Below are positions 10,499-20,984 of a DNA stretch of 64,000 nt, one piece after another. The translations under genes and the position numbers were made by a program. Under the pieces are notes generated by a model. The model did no database searches, was not told the origin of the DNA, and saw nothing but the letters and a program-made list of their open reading frames with translations. Within the stretch, counting starts at the first letter, position 1; each line of letters begins with the position of its first letter. Origin of the DNA: Medicago truncatula (lineage: Eukaryota; Streptophyta; Magnoliopsida; Fabales; Fabaceae); assembly GCF_003473485.1 (NCBI RefSeq), contig NC_053046.1, positions 878,001 through 942,000 of the forward strand, given 5' to 3'.

Positions 10499-11124
10499 GT
10501 ACATTTCTTTTTCATTTATCTCATTGACAACACCAAGTTCATTGTCGTGTGGATATTCATATTCAATTTCATGTGCTGTAGAGTCTTGCATTACACATTA
10601 GTTCGAAATTCATAATATGGTCACATTTTTGCTCTTTTAGCTATGATACTTTACTCTTCCTACTAGAAATACCATTAATTAAACTACCACATTTAGAAAA
10701 TATCAAACAGTTTGAAGTGGGTAAAAGTAATTACTTATTACTTTTGTTTTATGGAAAATTAGTATCCGGTCAAATATGTTGACACTTGTAAATTGTGAGC
10801 AATATTGCCAACAAAGTTAGTGGAGATGCAAGTATCACAACTTGGATTCGGTCTGGTTTTACAGCTCATTACCGTGAAGCCAATTAACTCTGTTAGATTT
10901 ACTTTGTACATGATAGTTGGTCTGTCATTGCTGCTTATTAGTAGTTTCCGGCAACAAAGAATCTGCTAATTGTCCTTAGTTCATTTTTGATTGCTGTTAT
11001 TTGTGTATTCTTCAAAAGGTGTTTGATTCAGAATATTAATGCATACCATCATGGATAAATATGTTGTTCTTTACCTAACTTTTGGGTGTATATGTTTTGT
11101 TTTTCATTGCTTTTGATTTTAGGT

Positions 11125-11209
11125 TTCAAAAGATCCACTTCAGAGTGAACGTTGGAGCTGAGCACCTATTTAGGTCTGTTTCAATCTTCAAAATGTGAAG
11201 AGCCTAAAG
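11125..11209 (+). ncRNA. Putative host exon E2, unit 4
   Basis: E2 homology starts at about 11109, but the usual acceptor is lost. An alternative AG lies at TGATTTTAG|GTTTC. It ends GCCTAAAG|GTACAAC like other units. Confidence 0.4.
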
Positions 11210-11385
11210 GTACAACAAAATGACAAATTGATTAACATCTTCATACCCATGAATAAAAGATAGATTCAACAAACTGAAATTTTTGTCATTCTTTAATACA
11301 AAGTGTTGCAGCCTTGTTTAGTTTTAGTTTTAATGGTTGAGAACGGACACCGATTGGGAATGGTTTCGTTTTTTGGGTATTGAAT

Positions 11386-11475
11386 GAGGCAGTGATGATG
11401 TATGGATGGTTCTGGCAAGGCGTTTCTATCATGTTGACGCAGCCAGCCATCTTTCTCTTTCTGATTCTGAGTCTC
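11386..11475 (+). ncRNA. C/D-like RNA module A5
   Basis: 90 nt. Stem GAGGC (11386-11390) / GTCTC (11471-11475), C box GTGATGA (11392-11398), D box CTGA (11467-11470). Hairpin CTGGC-AAG-GCGT / ACGC-A-GCCAG: both sides of the outer arm changed together relative to GTGGC/GCCAC. Confidence 0.7.
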
Positions 11476-11627
11476 TTCCTTTGCAACTACGCATTAGTTT
11501 TTGAGGCTTTGCTGCTCTCAGAGATGATTCTGTCTGTCTTTGAGTTGCTTTCATTGCCAATGATCATTCCTGCTGTCTGAGTTTGTACAAACCACTATTG
11601 TTCCGTGATACACTATTTAGTCAAAAT

Positions 11628-11728
11628 GTTGTCAAATAGCGGCTATAGTGGTGTTATAGCACTCAAGCACTGTTACGTAGCAGAATCTGAACAATCTGCT
11701 ATTTGCCACCATCCACAATTGACAACAC
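11628..11728. mobile_element. Small inverted-repeat element, units 5 and 6 family
   Basis: Starts TTGTCAAATAGCGGCTATAG and ends ATTGACAAC, with GCTATTTGCC near the right end. Related copies occur near 12268-12345 and 13622-13740. All copies seen lie in units 5 and 6, so it probably entered their common ancestor. Confidence 0.5.
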
Positions 11729-11771
11729 TGCTTCTCCTCTCTCTCTCTACTCACAACAACAACACAATCAT

Positions 11772-11774
<3 letters not shown>

Positions 11775-11825
<51 letters not shown>
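11775..11825. repeat. (CT)n microsatellite
   Basis: About 50 bp of nearly pure CT between modules A5 and B5. The equivalent place in unit 4 (about 10075-10097) has a shorter CT run. Confidence 0.95.
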
Positions 11826-11826
<1 letters not shown>

Positions 11827-11895
11827 ATCCTCATCAAACTCAAACCCTAACCCTTCATGATCTTCAATCTTTCTTCTTCATCTTTTGAATATAAC

Positions 11896-12072
11896 AAGGC
11901 AGTGATGATACTTCATGTAACTGATTCAGACATTGTGGGTGAAGAAAACAGCCATGTACTGGCGGGGTGACTCTGTGTTTGTTGGTCCTTCCATAGACGC
12001 ACGTATTCGCAGCCATGCTCATGCTCCTCCTCTTCATTCTCATCTCTGACAAAATACCTCAATCTGAGCCTT
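11896..12072 (+). ncRNA. C/D-like RNA module B5
   Basis: 177 nt. The stem is AAGGC (11896-11900) / GCCTT (12068-12072), a paired change from GAGGC/GCCTC. C box GTGATGA (11902-11908), D box CTGA (12064-12067). Hairpin TGGC-GGG-GTGA / TCGC-A-GCCA around an enlarged loop. Confidence 0.65.
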
Positions 12073-12748
12073 GTATTCTTCTTCAACACCCTCCCTCTTC
12101 ATCTCTCACCCTCTCTTCCTAGCTTTATTTTCTTTTCTTGGAAAGCAGTAATAAAAAGCACTGCATTTCAACGTTTTCTGTCAAGTGTCATCTAATAGCA
12201 GTTATAGCTTGTAGCGCTATAGAACTACAACATAAGTAATTTGAACAAACCTCTATGTCTGTGATATGCCTATAATTGTTGTCAAATAGCGCCACTGTAT
12301 CATAGCAGAACTTGAGCAAACCACAATTTTCCATGATCCATCGCGGTTTCAGTCATCTTGACCCTATGCATGTTTTCTACACCTGTTATTATTTCCTTTG
12401 CTTTTTCCCCCATTAACGGCGCCATTCCCCCTTTTGAGCGTCCTATTTTTATTCAACACCCCCACACTTACTCGCCTACACGTTATGTATGATTTCTACA
12501 CCTGTTACTCTTTCCTTTGCTTTCTTTTTTTTAAAAAGAATCGACTATAGTTTTTGTATTTCCAGCAGATTTGTAGTAAACATGGTTCCGAATACAAAGA
12601 ATCTATAAGTTGTCCATAGTTTATCTTTTATTGCTTTTATGTGTGTATTCTGCAAAAAGGTATACTATTCAGAATACTGCCGCATATCATCATGGATAAA
12701 TATGTTCCTTATTGACCTAACTTTTGGCATACCTGTTTTCTTTTCCAG

Positions 12749-12855
12749 TGCTTTTGATTGGAGTCTTTCAAAAGATCCACTTCAGAGTGAACTTTGGAGC
12801 TGCTTGTTTACCTATTTAGGTCTTTTTCAATCATCAAAATGGGAAGAGCCTGAAG
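12749..12855 (+). ncRNA. Putative host exon E2, unit 5
   Basis: 107 nt between TTCTTTTCCAG and CTGAAG|GTACAGC. The fullest E2 copy, with TCCACTTCAGAGTGAACTTT in the middle. No E1 was clearly found in unit 5. Confidence 0.5.
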
Positions 12856-13037
12856 GTACAGCAAATTGATTAACATCTTCATACCCATGGAAAAGAGATA
12901 GATTCATATCAACTGAAAACATGGTCAATCTTTAATACAAGGTGTTGCAAGTTTTAATGGTTGAGAACTGACACAGATTGGGAAATGGTTCGGTTTGTTG
13001 AACTGTTTCGTCTGGTGTGTCGGGTATTGAATTGAAT

Positions 13038-13123
13038 GAGACAGTGATGATGGATGGATGGTTCTGGCGAGGTGCTTCTATATCTTGTTGACGCAGCCAG
13101 TGTTCTCTCTCTTTCTGAGTCAT
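13038..13123 (+). ncRNA. C/D-like RNA module A6
   Basis: 86 nt. C box GTGATGA (13044-13050), D box CTGA (13115-13118). The terminal stem is weakened (GAGAC / GTCAT, three inner pairs). Hairpin CTGGC (13064-13068), GAG, GTGC / ACGC, A, GCCAG (13096-13100). Confidence 0.55.
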
Positions 13124-13341
13124 TTGCAACTACTTATTGTGAGGCTTTGCCGCTCTCAGAGCTGACTATTTCTGTCTCTGAGTTGCTCTCATTGCCAATG
13201 ATCATTTCTAGTTCTGTTTTCTCTACCCATAGCAACAGCAACAACATCCATGTCCTTGTTCTCTCTCTTTCTCTCTTCACCATAACCAAACACAAACCCT
13301 TCATGATCTTCATTCTTTCTTCTTCTTCTTCGGGATATGAT

Positions 13342-13517
13342 GAGGCAGTGATGATATTTTGTACAACTGATTCAGATATTGTGAGTGAAGAGAAGAGCCT
13401 ATGTACTGGCGAGGCAACTGTGTCAGTGGATCCTTTCACAGACGTATGTAATCGCAGCCATGCACTTTGCTCCTCCTCTTTGCTCTCTTTTCTGATAAAA
13501 CATCTAATCTGAGCCTT
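13342..13517 (+). ncRNA. C/D-like RNA module B6
   Basis: 176 nt. Stem GAGGC (13342-13346) / GCCTT (13513-13517, with an end G-U), C box GTGATGA (13348-13354), D box CTGA (13509-13512). Hairpin TGGC-GAG-GC ... CGC-A-GCCA with a large loop. Confidence 0.62.
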
Positions 13518-14095
13518 GTATTCTTCAACACCCCTACTCTTCATCTTTTTCCCCTGTTCTAGCTTAATTTTCCTATCTAGAAAAGCAGTAAAGATTACCT
13601 GTTTTCAACATTTTCAATCCAGTGTTGTCAAATAGCGGCTATAGTGGTGCTATAGCACTACAACATAGCGGAATTTGAGCAAACTGCGATGTCCACCAAT
13701 GTTGTCAAATAGTGCCACTGTGGCATAACAGAATATGAGTAAAAAAATATTTTCCACAATCAGTGATTGACTACACAGTTTCATTCATCCCGCCCATATT
13801 TTCTTTCTTAACTGGCACTTTTACCACCTTTTTTTGAGTATCCAGCATTATTTCCCCCACATATTCTCCATTCGGCACTTCGATTTATGTTTTCCTTAGA
13901 CTTTTTTAATAATTCTACAATATTTGTGTGCCATTATTTGGCAATATTATTCCTATTTTGTTTGTGAGGTCGAGTGTGAGGCTGAGATAGATTATGGTGA
14001 GGGTCTGTCTGGTTTCCATCTGAACCATCTCTTAATCACCCACCTCTAACACTAACTCTGCTACATATGTTTTCATCTTATCTCTTACTTTTCAG

Positions 14096-14160
14096 GTGCT
14101 ACAAGCGGGACACGAGATCCCAATATATAAATGGGAAGTTGATTCTGCTGAAGAAATGGG
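14096..14160 (+). ncRNA. Putative host exon E1, unit 6 (end of array)
   Basis: Between TCTTACTTTTCAG and AATGGG|GTACATTTG. After it, recognisable unit sequence ends, so the array's 3' end is here or just beyond. Confidence 0.4.
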
Positions 14161-16295
14161 GTACATTTGCCATACGGATTTTCATATTCAGAAGAATCAT
14201 CAAGCCAAATAATAAGGATTCGTACGAGTACTCTTGATCATATATTGCAAGCTGGTCTGTCTTTGGGAGCTTGATCATAAAATCAGAAATTTGGTCCTCA
14301 ATTATTCTTCTCCAGTCAAGCCAAACTTGGTCCCCAAATTTTGGATGTTATAAATTGTAAATACGAATAAATTACATGCCCTGTAATTGTTATCTTCTTT
14401 ACTTTATACGTTTTGGGTATGAGTTACATTGTTCTCTTGGGTACAATTATGAGGGTAACTTCCATTTAAAATATTTCCATGGTTTATTTTTTTCTTTCAA
14501 TAATGATTCATTCCGTTTTGTATTATTGGAATAAGAGATGGCCGAAGTCAGGGAGAAAGAACTAATGAAGGGCATCAAACCTGTGTGTATGCTAATTGCT
14601 AACATGCTGTCAATGTTCTCCACCAGCTCTACCAACATAACATATAGCAGTTAAAAGAAGAGGGAAAATGGCAAACAATCATTTTGGCCTCTAAAAATGT
14701 AAGTCGGTGTCACATTAGTATTAAAATGTATTGAAACTGCAATTGCATCATTAGTGTCTCTTTTTTTTAGTAATTTCACAGACTAAATTGATCAACAAAA
14801 TATGCATTCGAGAACTAAATTAACAACTTAAAAACAATTAAACATAAAACATAAACTGATAAAAATATAAAACTTAACCAGAAATATTGGCAACACAATC
14901 ACATACATGACATGAGGACCGTATTTACATCGGTTGTAGCTTATACACATAAAATCAACATCTAAGCGTGTTACAAAGACCCAAATTAACATAAACTGAT
15001 TTATCTACTAAGAAACAAGAAGTTAGTGTTTTATATTTTTCATATTTGGGGAATTTTAAAGGAACCAATTTATGTTTTTCCTTTAGTTTTAGTCCCAAAA
15101 GACACATTAGCATTTCATTTGTCCTTCAAACTAGCCACGTTAGCTTTTTTCAATGAGTTAACGTCTCCTTTTAACAATAGTTGTTTATGACTAACAGAGG
15201 GCAGAAAGGAGGATTAAACAGTGTTTTCGTTTGAGTCGGGGACTAGTGTGGCAACATCTTAAACTTTTAAGGACCAAAATGGTGGCAAGCATAAACACCA
15301 TTGGTGCCGTTCGTAATTTCATATCGACAACCAAGAAATTACGTGTGTAGTCGCAGGACGTAGAATGAGTGAGAAAGGAAGCATCATGTGCTATGCAATG
15401 CACATAACCAATTCAGCTACCATAAGCAGCATGATCTTCAACACATACACATAGCAGCAAAATATTCCCTCTGCTAATAAAGCTTTGGAACAGTTAATTA
15501 CAAAGACCTGATCTTGAAGTTTAAATAAATCATTATTTACAAGGATCCCTCTTCACACGGTCCAACCCTGAATGTTTGTTAACTTAACAATGGCCGGCCA
15601 TCGAACACTTGCTTGCTACATTTACCATTTTAAGTTCTGCAAAGAGAAGAATCACAAGACTAAATAATAGTATGACCTGGTCTTGCTGTTATAATAATGA
15701 AAAGGATACACTCGGTCTAACCTCTGAACTAGTCGATGTACAACATTATTCATTCAACTCAACCGGGATAGAATTTCTTGATGATGCCCTTTCTGTTTAT
15801 TTTAATTTATCCATTTCTCATGCGTATATAAGATGAGTACCTAAGTATACAAGATGCATCATTCTGCTGACATGCATCAGCAGCATTCATGCTCTGTTCA
15901 TTCCTTTCAAGAAGCAAAAAACCTCTTTGAATTGGGTTAGCAATGATTCTCTGCAAATATATTTGTCATGAAGGCTCACAAAATAGACAAAGGCTTTCAA
16001 ATGAGGTAAAAGGGAGAATGAAATGAAAATAACAGATGAGTACAATGGATTCCTTTTCCATTCTCTTCTTTCAATTTCTTTTGGACTAAACACAGCTCAA
16101 CACACGACAGTAAATCACAAGTAGCAATATTTTATCAAAATCTAGCTTTATTTTATTAATAAAGGTGCATTACAGCAGCATCTAGATGGAGGAAATGTTC
16201 TTGTAACATTAACATATGTTTGGTGTTCTTAAATGATAATAAGGAGCATTTTTATTTATAATTAATTACAGATAACACATGCATTATCAAAGTAA
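14161..16295. other. Spacer between RNA array and VOC genes
   Basis: No gene recognised. It contains the Mutator-like MITE at 14679-15283. The other open frames are short and low-complexity. Confidence 0.6.
14679..15283. mobile_element. Mutator-like MITE with TIRs of about 45 bp
   Basis: The left end TCATTTTGGCCTCTAAAAAT is mirrored by the right end (inward: ACCATTTTGGTCCTTAAAAG), with similarity continuing for about 45 bp. The flanks GGCAAACAA (14670-14678) and GGCAAGCAT (15284-15292) resemble a 9-bp duplication with two changes. No transposase frame. Confidence 0.65.
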
Positions 16296-17274
16296 CTAGG
16301 AGTCTTCCTTGCTTGCAACCTCCAAGCCATTACCTACAAATACAATTATAGTCATTCATATCAGGGGGGGCAATAAACAACCAATTCACAGAGAATAATA
16401 ACAAATGCCAAATTTTACTGATGTCAGAAAATTACTACATAGTCTTACCATCAGGGTCAAAAAAGAAAACTTGTTTGATTTTGCCATTAGGCAGAGATTT
16501 CTCAAAAGTCTCAATGCCCTTATCCTGCATAAAACAAATAAACAAACACGTTAGACATATATATATATATATGGTTTCACTCAAATACAAAACTTTGCAT
16601 TACGGTGTCAAAATTGATTTCAGAATATTTAGAGTTAATTTCAACATGTTTAAATTTTCTCCCGTAAACGATTCTAACTTAAAACTAGACACAGTTTTAC
16701 ATGTATCTAACCACAATCAATAATGATTCAACACATTTTTAGTCCAAATCAAATTTTGTCACCTCAGAACCAAACACATACTCGTGTCTTCAATATAAGA
16801 GACAATTGAGTAAATAAAAGTTAATGTATTTGATACGACCAAACTTTGTCCTATATTTAGGACCATAGGAAATGAAAAAAGAAAACCTTGAGAGTTTGGA
16901 GGAAGGATTGGAAATTGGATACAGAGAAACAGAGATGATGGCCTCTAGGAAGATGGGAAGGGTCTTTAACAGGAGAGGTGGCACTCCATGGACCTTCAGG
17001 GAGATTGTTAGATGGGTTGCGCTCGATGAGGTGAAGATATAATGAAGAAGATGGAACACGTAGCCATACAACCTTAAACTCTCCGAACTTGGGGCTTTCT
17101 ACTTCTTCAAATCCAAATATCTGAAAATCATACAATAAAAAATTCCAAATATGTGAATTTTGATTGAGACAAACAAGTTGTTATGTGATCAGTGGTTACC
17201 TCTTGATAGAATTTGGCAAGGCGGTTTATGTCGTTGGACTCTCGAGATATATGATTCAGGCACACTCCTGCCAT
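16296..17274 (-). CDS. VOC/glyoxalase-I-like protein, copy 1
   Basis: Four exons, 140 residues: 17200-17274 (start codon), 16887-17120, 16449-16524, 16296-16333 (stop). All introns are GT-AG. The protein starts MAGVCLNHISRESNDINRLA and ends NGLEVASKEDS. Landmarks of the vicinal-oxygen-chelate fold are LNHIS at residues 6-10, GHHLCFSVSN near 90, and FFFDPDGNGLEV near the end; these histidine and glutamate positions are usual metal ligands. Length and layout fit small plant lactoylglutathione lyase-like proteins such as Arabidopsis At2g32090, named from memory. Substrate unknown. A paralogue in the same orientation lies 1.6 kb away. Confidence 0.9.
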
Positions 17275-17639
17275 TTCACCTTCACTCTTCTCTTTTTCCC
17301 TACTTTTTATATATATATTTAAAAGAGTTTTCTTCTATTATCTCAAAACTATGATAAACAAAAATAAATTAATAACTTTTTTTTATTTCAATAACAACTA
17401 ATGTTTTTTGCGTTACATTAGTTATTTGATTGAATATAAAAAAAATAACTTTTTTTGTTTGTAATAGTCATAAGATGAAACACTTAATAAGAAATCAAAA
17501 TTAAAACAAATGATAACTTTTATGTAAGAAAATCAATTTTAAATGGTTAATACTTCTCTGTATCATTCCAATTTAATACTCCATTTCTAAGTTGTTTTTA
17601 GTTTATGTTAGCTTTTCTGTAATTAATATATTATTTCTA

Positions 17640-18130
17640 TTGATAATTTTTTTTGAGTTGTAATCATTTTGGCAGCATGTGACATCTTATTTGGAATTGG
17701 CTTGATTTTTCTACGGTTGAACATACCATTTTTGGCAATTTGGTTTTCAAAGATCTATTGGGTCTTTTATGCATTTGATTTGGATATTTTGTGTATCGGC
17801 AACATGGAAAGACATAAATAATAAAATTTTCGACAACAAAGAATTCTAGTTGTCTCAATTGCTTGATAAAATTAAGCTACTATCTTTTTGGTTGTTAAAG
17901 GCAAACACTTCTAATTTTACTAAATTATCATTTTTGATGGCTTACCTCTTTATTGTGCATGGGTTATACTATGTAGCTTTTCTTATTTTCTTTTTTTTTT
18001 CTTCTTGAGACTTGGTTTTTTTGCTATCGTCCTTGCAATTAACTTTTCGTGTTCTATATCGGCACATCTTGTGTAGGGTAGAAACATTTGGTTTGTATTA
18101 ATATATTTTATTTTGCCTTGTTAAAAAAAA
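17640..18130 (+). mobile_element. LINE 3' remnant
   Basis: Conceptual translation gives scattered matches to the C-terminal zinc-knuckle region of plant L1 ORF2: a WLDFSTVEH-like block, a degraded W..RNNRIF-like block (NNKIFDNKEF), then LLDKIKLLSFWLLKANTSNF. Stops interrupt it. A typical tail follows (TTTGGTTTGTATTAATATAT then an A-rich stretch). A decayed 5'-truncated copy. Confidence 0.65.
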
Positions 18131-18597
18131 TATTATTTTAAAAAAATTATGGAACATGTTAATATAGTCCTTCACATTATTGATATTCTAAAATGATTCT
18201 TAAAATTTAAAATTTTATTCAAATTTCTTCCTCTTTTGGTATGTGTAAAGACTAGAATTGGAATGACATTACCTTTCAAAACAAAAAAGAGATTAGAATG
18301 GCATTAGGTCGATAATATAGATGAACATTTGAAACTAAGTTCCTTAAAAAAAAAAATTGAAACCATGTGAAAAACGTCTTTTTTTTTTCTTTTGAAGTGG
18401 AAGATATTCATTAAATAAAAAGATATGAATCCTTACGAATGTAGAGCAACAACAGTAGCCTCGGGACACATCCCACCCAAGACTTAGAACGAAGACAAGA
18501 TGCTTACAAATGTTTATACATCTCTTAATAAAAACAACATTGACATTAATTCTCATATAGAGGGATAATAATACAATCTGAAATTCTATGATCTAAT

Positions 18598-18629
18598 TTA
18601 AGACACCATCTCAACCTCAAGGCCATTGC
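18598..18629 (-). pseudogene. Orphan fourth exon of a VOC gene
   Basis: Minus strand reads GCTCAG|GC then AATGGCCTTGAGGTTGAG and ATGGTGTCTTAA, giving (G)NGLEVEMVS and a stop. The acceptor, the split-codon phase and NGLEV match exon 4 of both flanking VOC genes, but no exons 1-3 are nearby. It is either the relic of a third tandem copy or an alternative last exon of the gene at 18929-19721. Confidence 0.55.
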
Positions 18630-18928
18630 CTGAGCCAGAATAGGAGAAATTAAGATTTTTTTAAAGGTGTGTTGTAGATGTAACCGCAGGCAACATAGAA
18701 ACTAAAGGTGTTGTAAGTAGTCTGTTTGCACATGCCTATATTCGACCCTTCTTCTAAACAAAAACCCGACAAGAAATCACAAGTAGTAGCAAGCAGTATC
18801 ATTAATCAAAATGATTAGAGGGTAATGGAAAACAAGACTAGGTCAGGTTGATGATGATAGTTGGTCACACACAAATGCATCTAGTGCGTTATTTATTACT
18901 ATTATAGTTTCATGGTACACCAAAGTAA

Positions 18929-19721
18929 CTAGGAGGAGTCTTCGATGCTAGCAAATACCTCCAATTCATTCCCTGCATATACTATTAAAATTAGGGGATC
19001 ATCCCATAATTTCAGTAAATTATAGTACAAAAATTACTAATTAATTAGTCTTGATTACCATCAGGGTCATAGAAGAAAACTCGTTTGATGTTGCCATTAG
19101 TAGTCTCAAAAGTCTCAATACCCTTGTCCTGTAAATGAAAAAAAAAAAAAAAACTTGTGAAATAATTATAACACATATATAGTAATATCTAGCAAAACAC
19201 AAATCTAACAACAGTGGATGAAAATTGAAAAGAAAAGAGAAGTACCTTGAGAGTGTTGTGAAAGGAATGAAGATTGGAGATGGAGAAGCAAAGATGATGG
19301 CCTAAGCGGATATGAGAGGGGTCTTTAACAGGAATGGAGGATGATGGAGCCAGCTCGCCGTTGCTATGTTGTATGAGATGGATAAGTAAGGAAGAAGAAG
19401 GAAGGCGCAACCATATAATCTTTAACTCTCCAAAGTCAGGGGTCTCAACTTCCTCAAACCCAAACATCTGATAACTCGTTCAAATCAACAAGTGATATGA
19501 AGCATGAACACATACACGAACATTAGACAATCGATACAAATAATAATTTTAAAAAGTTACATAATTCAATGTGACTACATTTGTCAGTGTTGTATTGGTA
19601 TCAAACAAGATGATTCATAGGTTAAATGCTAACTAACCTCTTGGTAGAATTTGGAGAGTCTTTTTACGTCGGTGGACTCTCGAGCTATATGGTTCAGACT
19701 CACTCCTTCTGCTGCAGCCAT
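18929..19721 (-). CDS. VOC/glyoxalase-I-like protein, copy 2
   Basis: Four exons, 139 residues: 19638-19721, 19246-19467, 19059-19128, 18929-18972. It begins MAAAEGVSLNHIARESTD and ends NELEVFASIEDSS. Intron positions and phases equal those of copy 1, so the two arose by tandem duplication. It keeps LNHIA, GHHLCFSISN and FFYDPDGNELEV. It differs from copy 1 by a shorter middle (HSNGELAPSSS in place of RNPSNNLPEGPWS) and NELEV in place of NGLEV. Likely a cytosolic metal-dependent small-molecule enzyme; the reaction is unknown. Confidence 0.9.
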
Positions 19722-20129
19722 TTCTTCTATCTTTTCTAGAGAAAATATTTCTATTGATTTGGAAACAATAATGGTGGTGACCACTATCTAGCACCCTTTA
19801 ATTTCGTTGAGTATCCATACCCATGAAAGATGGCTTTATATGTGTGTTCCACTTACAATCCAATTATTTAAATAGTATACTTTTTTTTTGGTGGAAACAA
19901 TATATTTAAATATTCATAAAGGAAAGTTTTGAAGATTTAAATAATTACAAAGTAGTATGTCAAAAGAATAAACATCACACCACAAAAAAAAAAACATCTT
20001 CACAAAAATACAAGCACATAAAACATTTTTTTAGAAAACAAAGTACTTTTTTTTTTTTTGTTACAAAACAAAGTACTTTAAACATATTAACAGAAAGGAA
20101 AAAAAAAACTAAATTAGAAAACTAAATAT

Positions 20130-20252
20130 TACGAGCTTAGCTCAATTGATAAAAACATTCTATAATATACACAGAGGTCGTGATTCGAACCTCGAACATC
20201 TCACTTATTTACTTTAAAAAGGTGAATTTCTAACTATTAATTAAGCTGATTA
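20130..20252 (+). mobile_element. tRNA-derived SINE
   Basis: Has GAGCTTAGCTCAATTGAT (A box region), GTGATTCGAACCTCG (B box region), then AAAGGTGAATTTCTAACTAT, the 3' body typical of a common legume SINE. A-rich flanks make the duplication hard to define. Confidence 0.75.
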
Positions 20253-20754
20253 AAAAAAACACTAAACACTAAAAGTGGACAACACCACCAAAGCTCTACG
20301 TTTTTGGGGGGATTATTAATTAGAGAAATGATATTTGTACATTCATCTCCTAATAAATTTTGTGACAACTTTATCTCTCATACTCACATTATATTTTTAC
20401 TTTCTCTTTCTATTGTTTTGATTTTTGTGCCAACACATACTTTTCATTGTAAAAATATGGTTGTTAATATGATTGTCAACTAAATTGATGTTCAAATAAC
20501 ATTGTTCTACTAATTATGTTGCTAATTCTTTCAATGTCATTAAGGACTTGGTAGAACACATTGATACATTTATGTTGTCGCATGTTTTCAATCCAAATTA
20601 ATATGGTAAATCATTTAAAATCTCTTTTCGTAATCTAATAAGAATTCCTACCATGCACAAGATTTAAGCTTTATCCCCTCAAAAAAAAAAAAAAAAAAAA
20701 GATTTAAGCTTTTATTAAGCTAGCACACGATTTAAGTTGAGTTTTGAAAATTTG

Positions 20755-20905
20755 TACTCCCTCCGATCTCAAATATAAGAAACTTTTCACTTTTTAGGTT
20801 CACTCAATAAATGACGTATATGATTTATAATATGGACCACATACATCATTTATTGAATGAACTTAAAAAATGAAAAGTTTCTTACATTTGAGATCGGAGG
20901 GAGTA
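20755..20905. mobile_element. Stowaway MITE
   Basis: Near-perfect palindrome: TACTCCCTCCGATCTCAAAT at the left, and the right end ends GATCGGAGGGAGTA. TA duplications sit at both ends. About 150 bp. Confidence 0.95.
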
Positions 20906-20984
20906 TGATATAATTGATTTTTAAAATGTTGCACCCAAAATTTTGATAACGGGGTATCCTGATTTTTAATATTGACCATTTTTT

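Larger units (their letters stand above)
2900..14170 (+). repeat. Tandem array of about 1.6-kb units carrying C/D-box-like RNA modules
   Basis: Seven degenerate head-to-tail units start near 2900, 4560, 6250, 7940, 9870, 11375 and 13025. Each has the order: class A module, class B module, splice-bounded block E1, spacer, splice-bounded block E2. Shared landmarks include CATCTTCATACCCATGG, GGTCAAATATGTTGACACTT and TGACACAGATTGGG. The fourth unit (7940-9870) has lost most of its A and all of its B module and has collected insertions. No reading frame is kept between units, so I treat the locus as a noncoding host gene whose putative introns carry small RNAs. Transcription and splicing are inferred. 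Confidence 0.75.

Noticed and set aside
13054-13512. 152-codon plus-strand frame across unit 6
   Set aside because: It reads through two RNA modules, has Ser/Leu-rich low-complexity content, and the matching stretches of other units are broken by frame changes.
2916-13517. Modules as known U3, U14 or other named snoRNA
   Set aside because: I compared the modules with U3, U8, U14 and spliceosomal RNA landmarks from memory and found no match beyond the C and D boxes, so no name is given.
2916-13517. MicroRNA precursors
   Set aside because: The hairpin stems are too short and bulged for a 21-nt duplex, and no known plant miRNA sequence was seen.
15191-15403. Minus-strand frame of 70 codons
   Set aside because: It overlaps the right terminal inverted repeat of the MITE at 14679-15283 and shows no family pattern.
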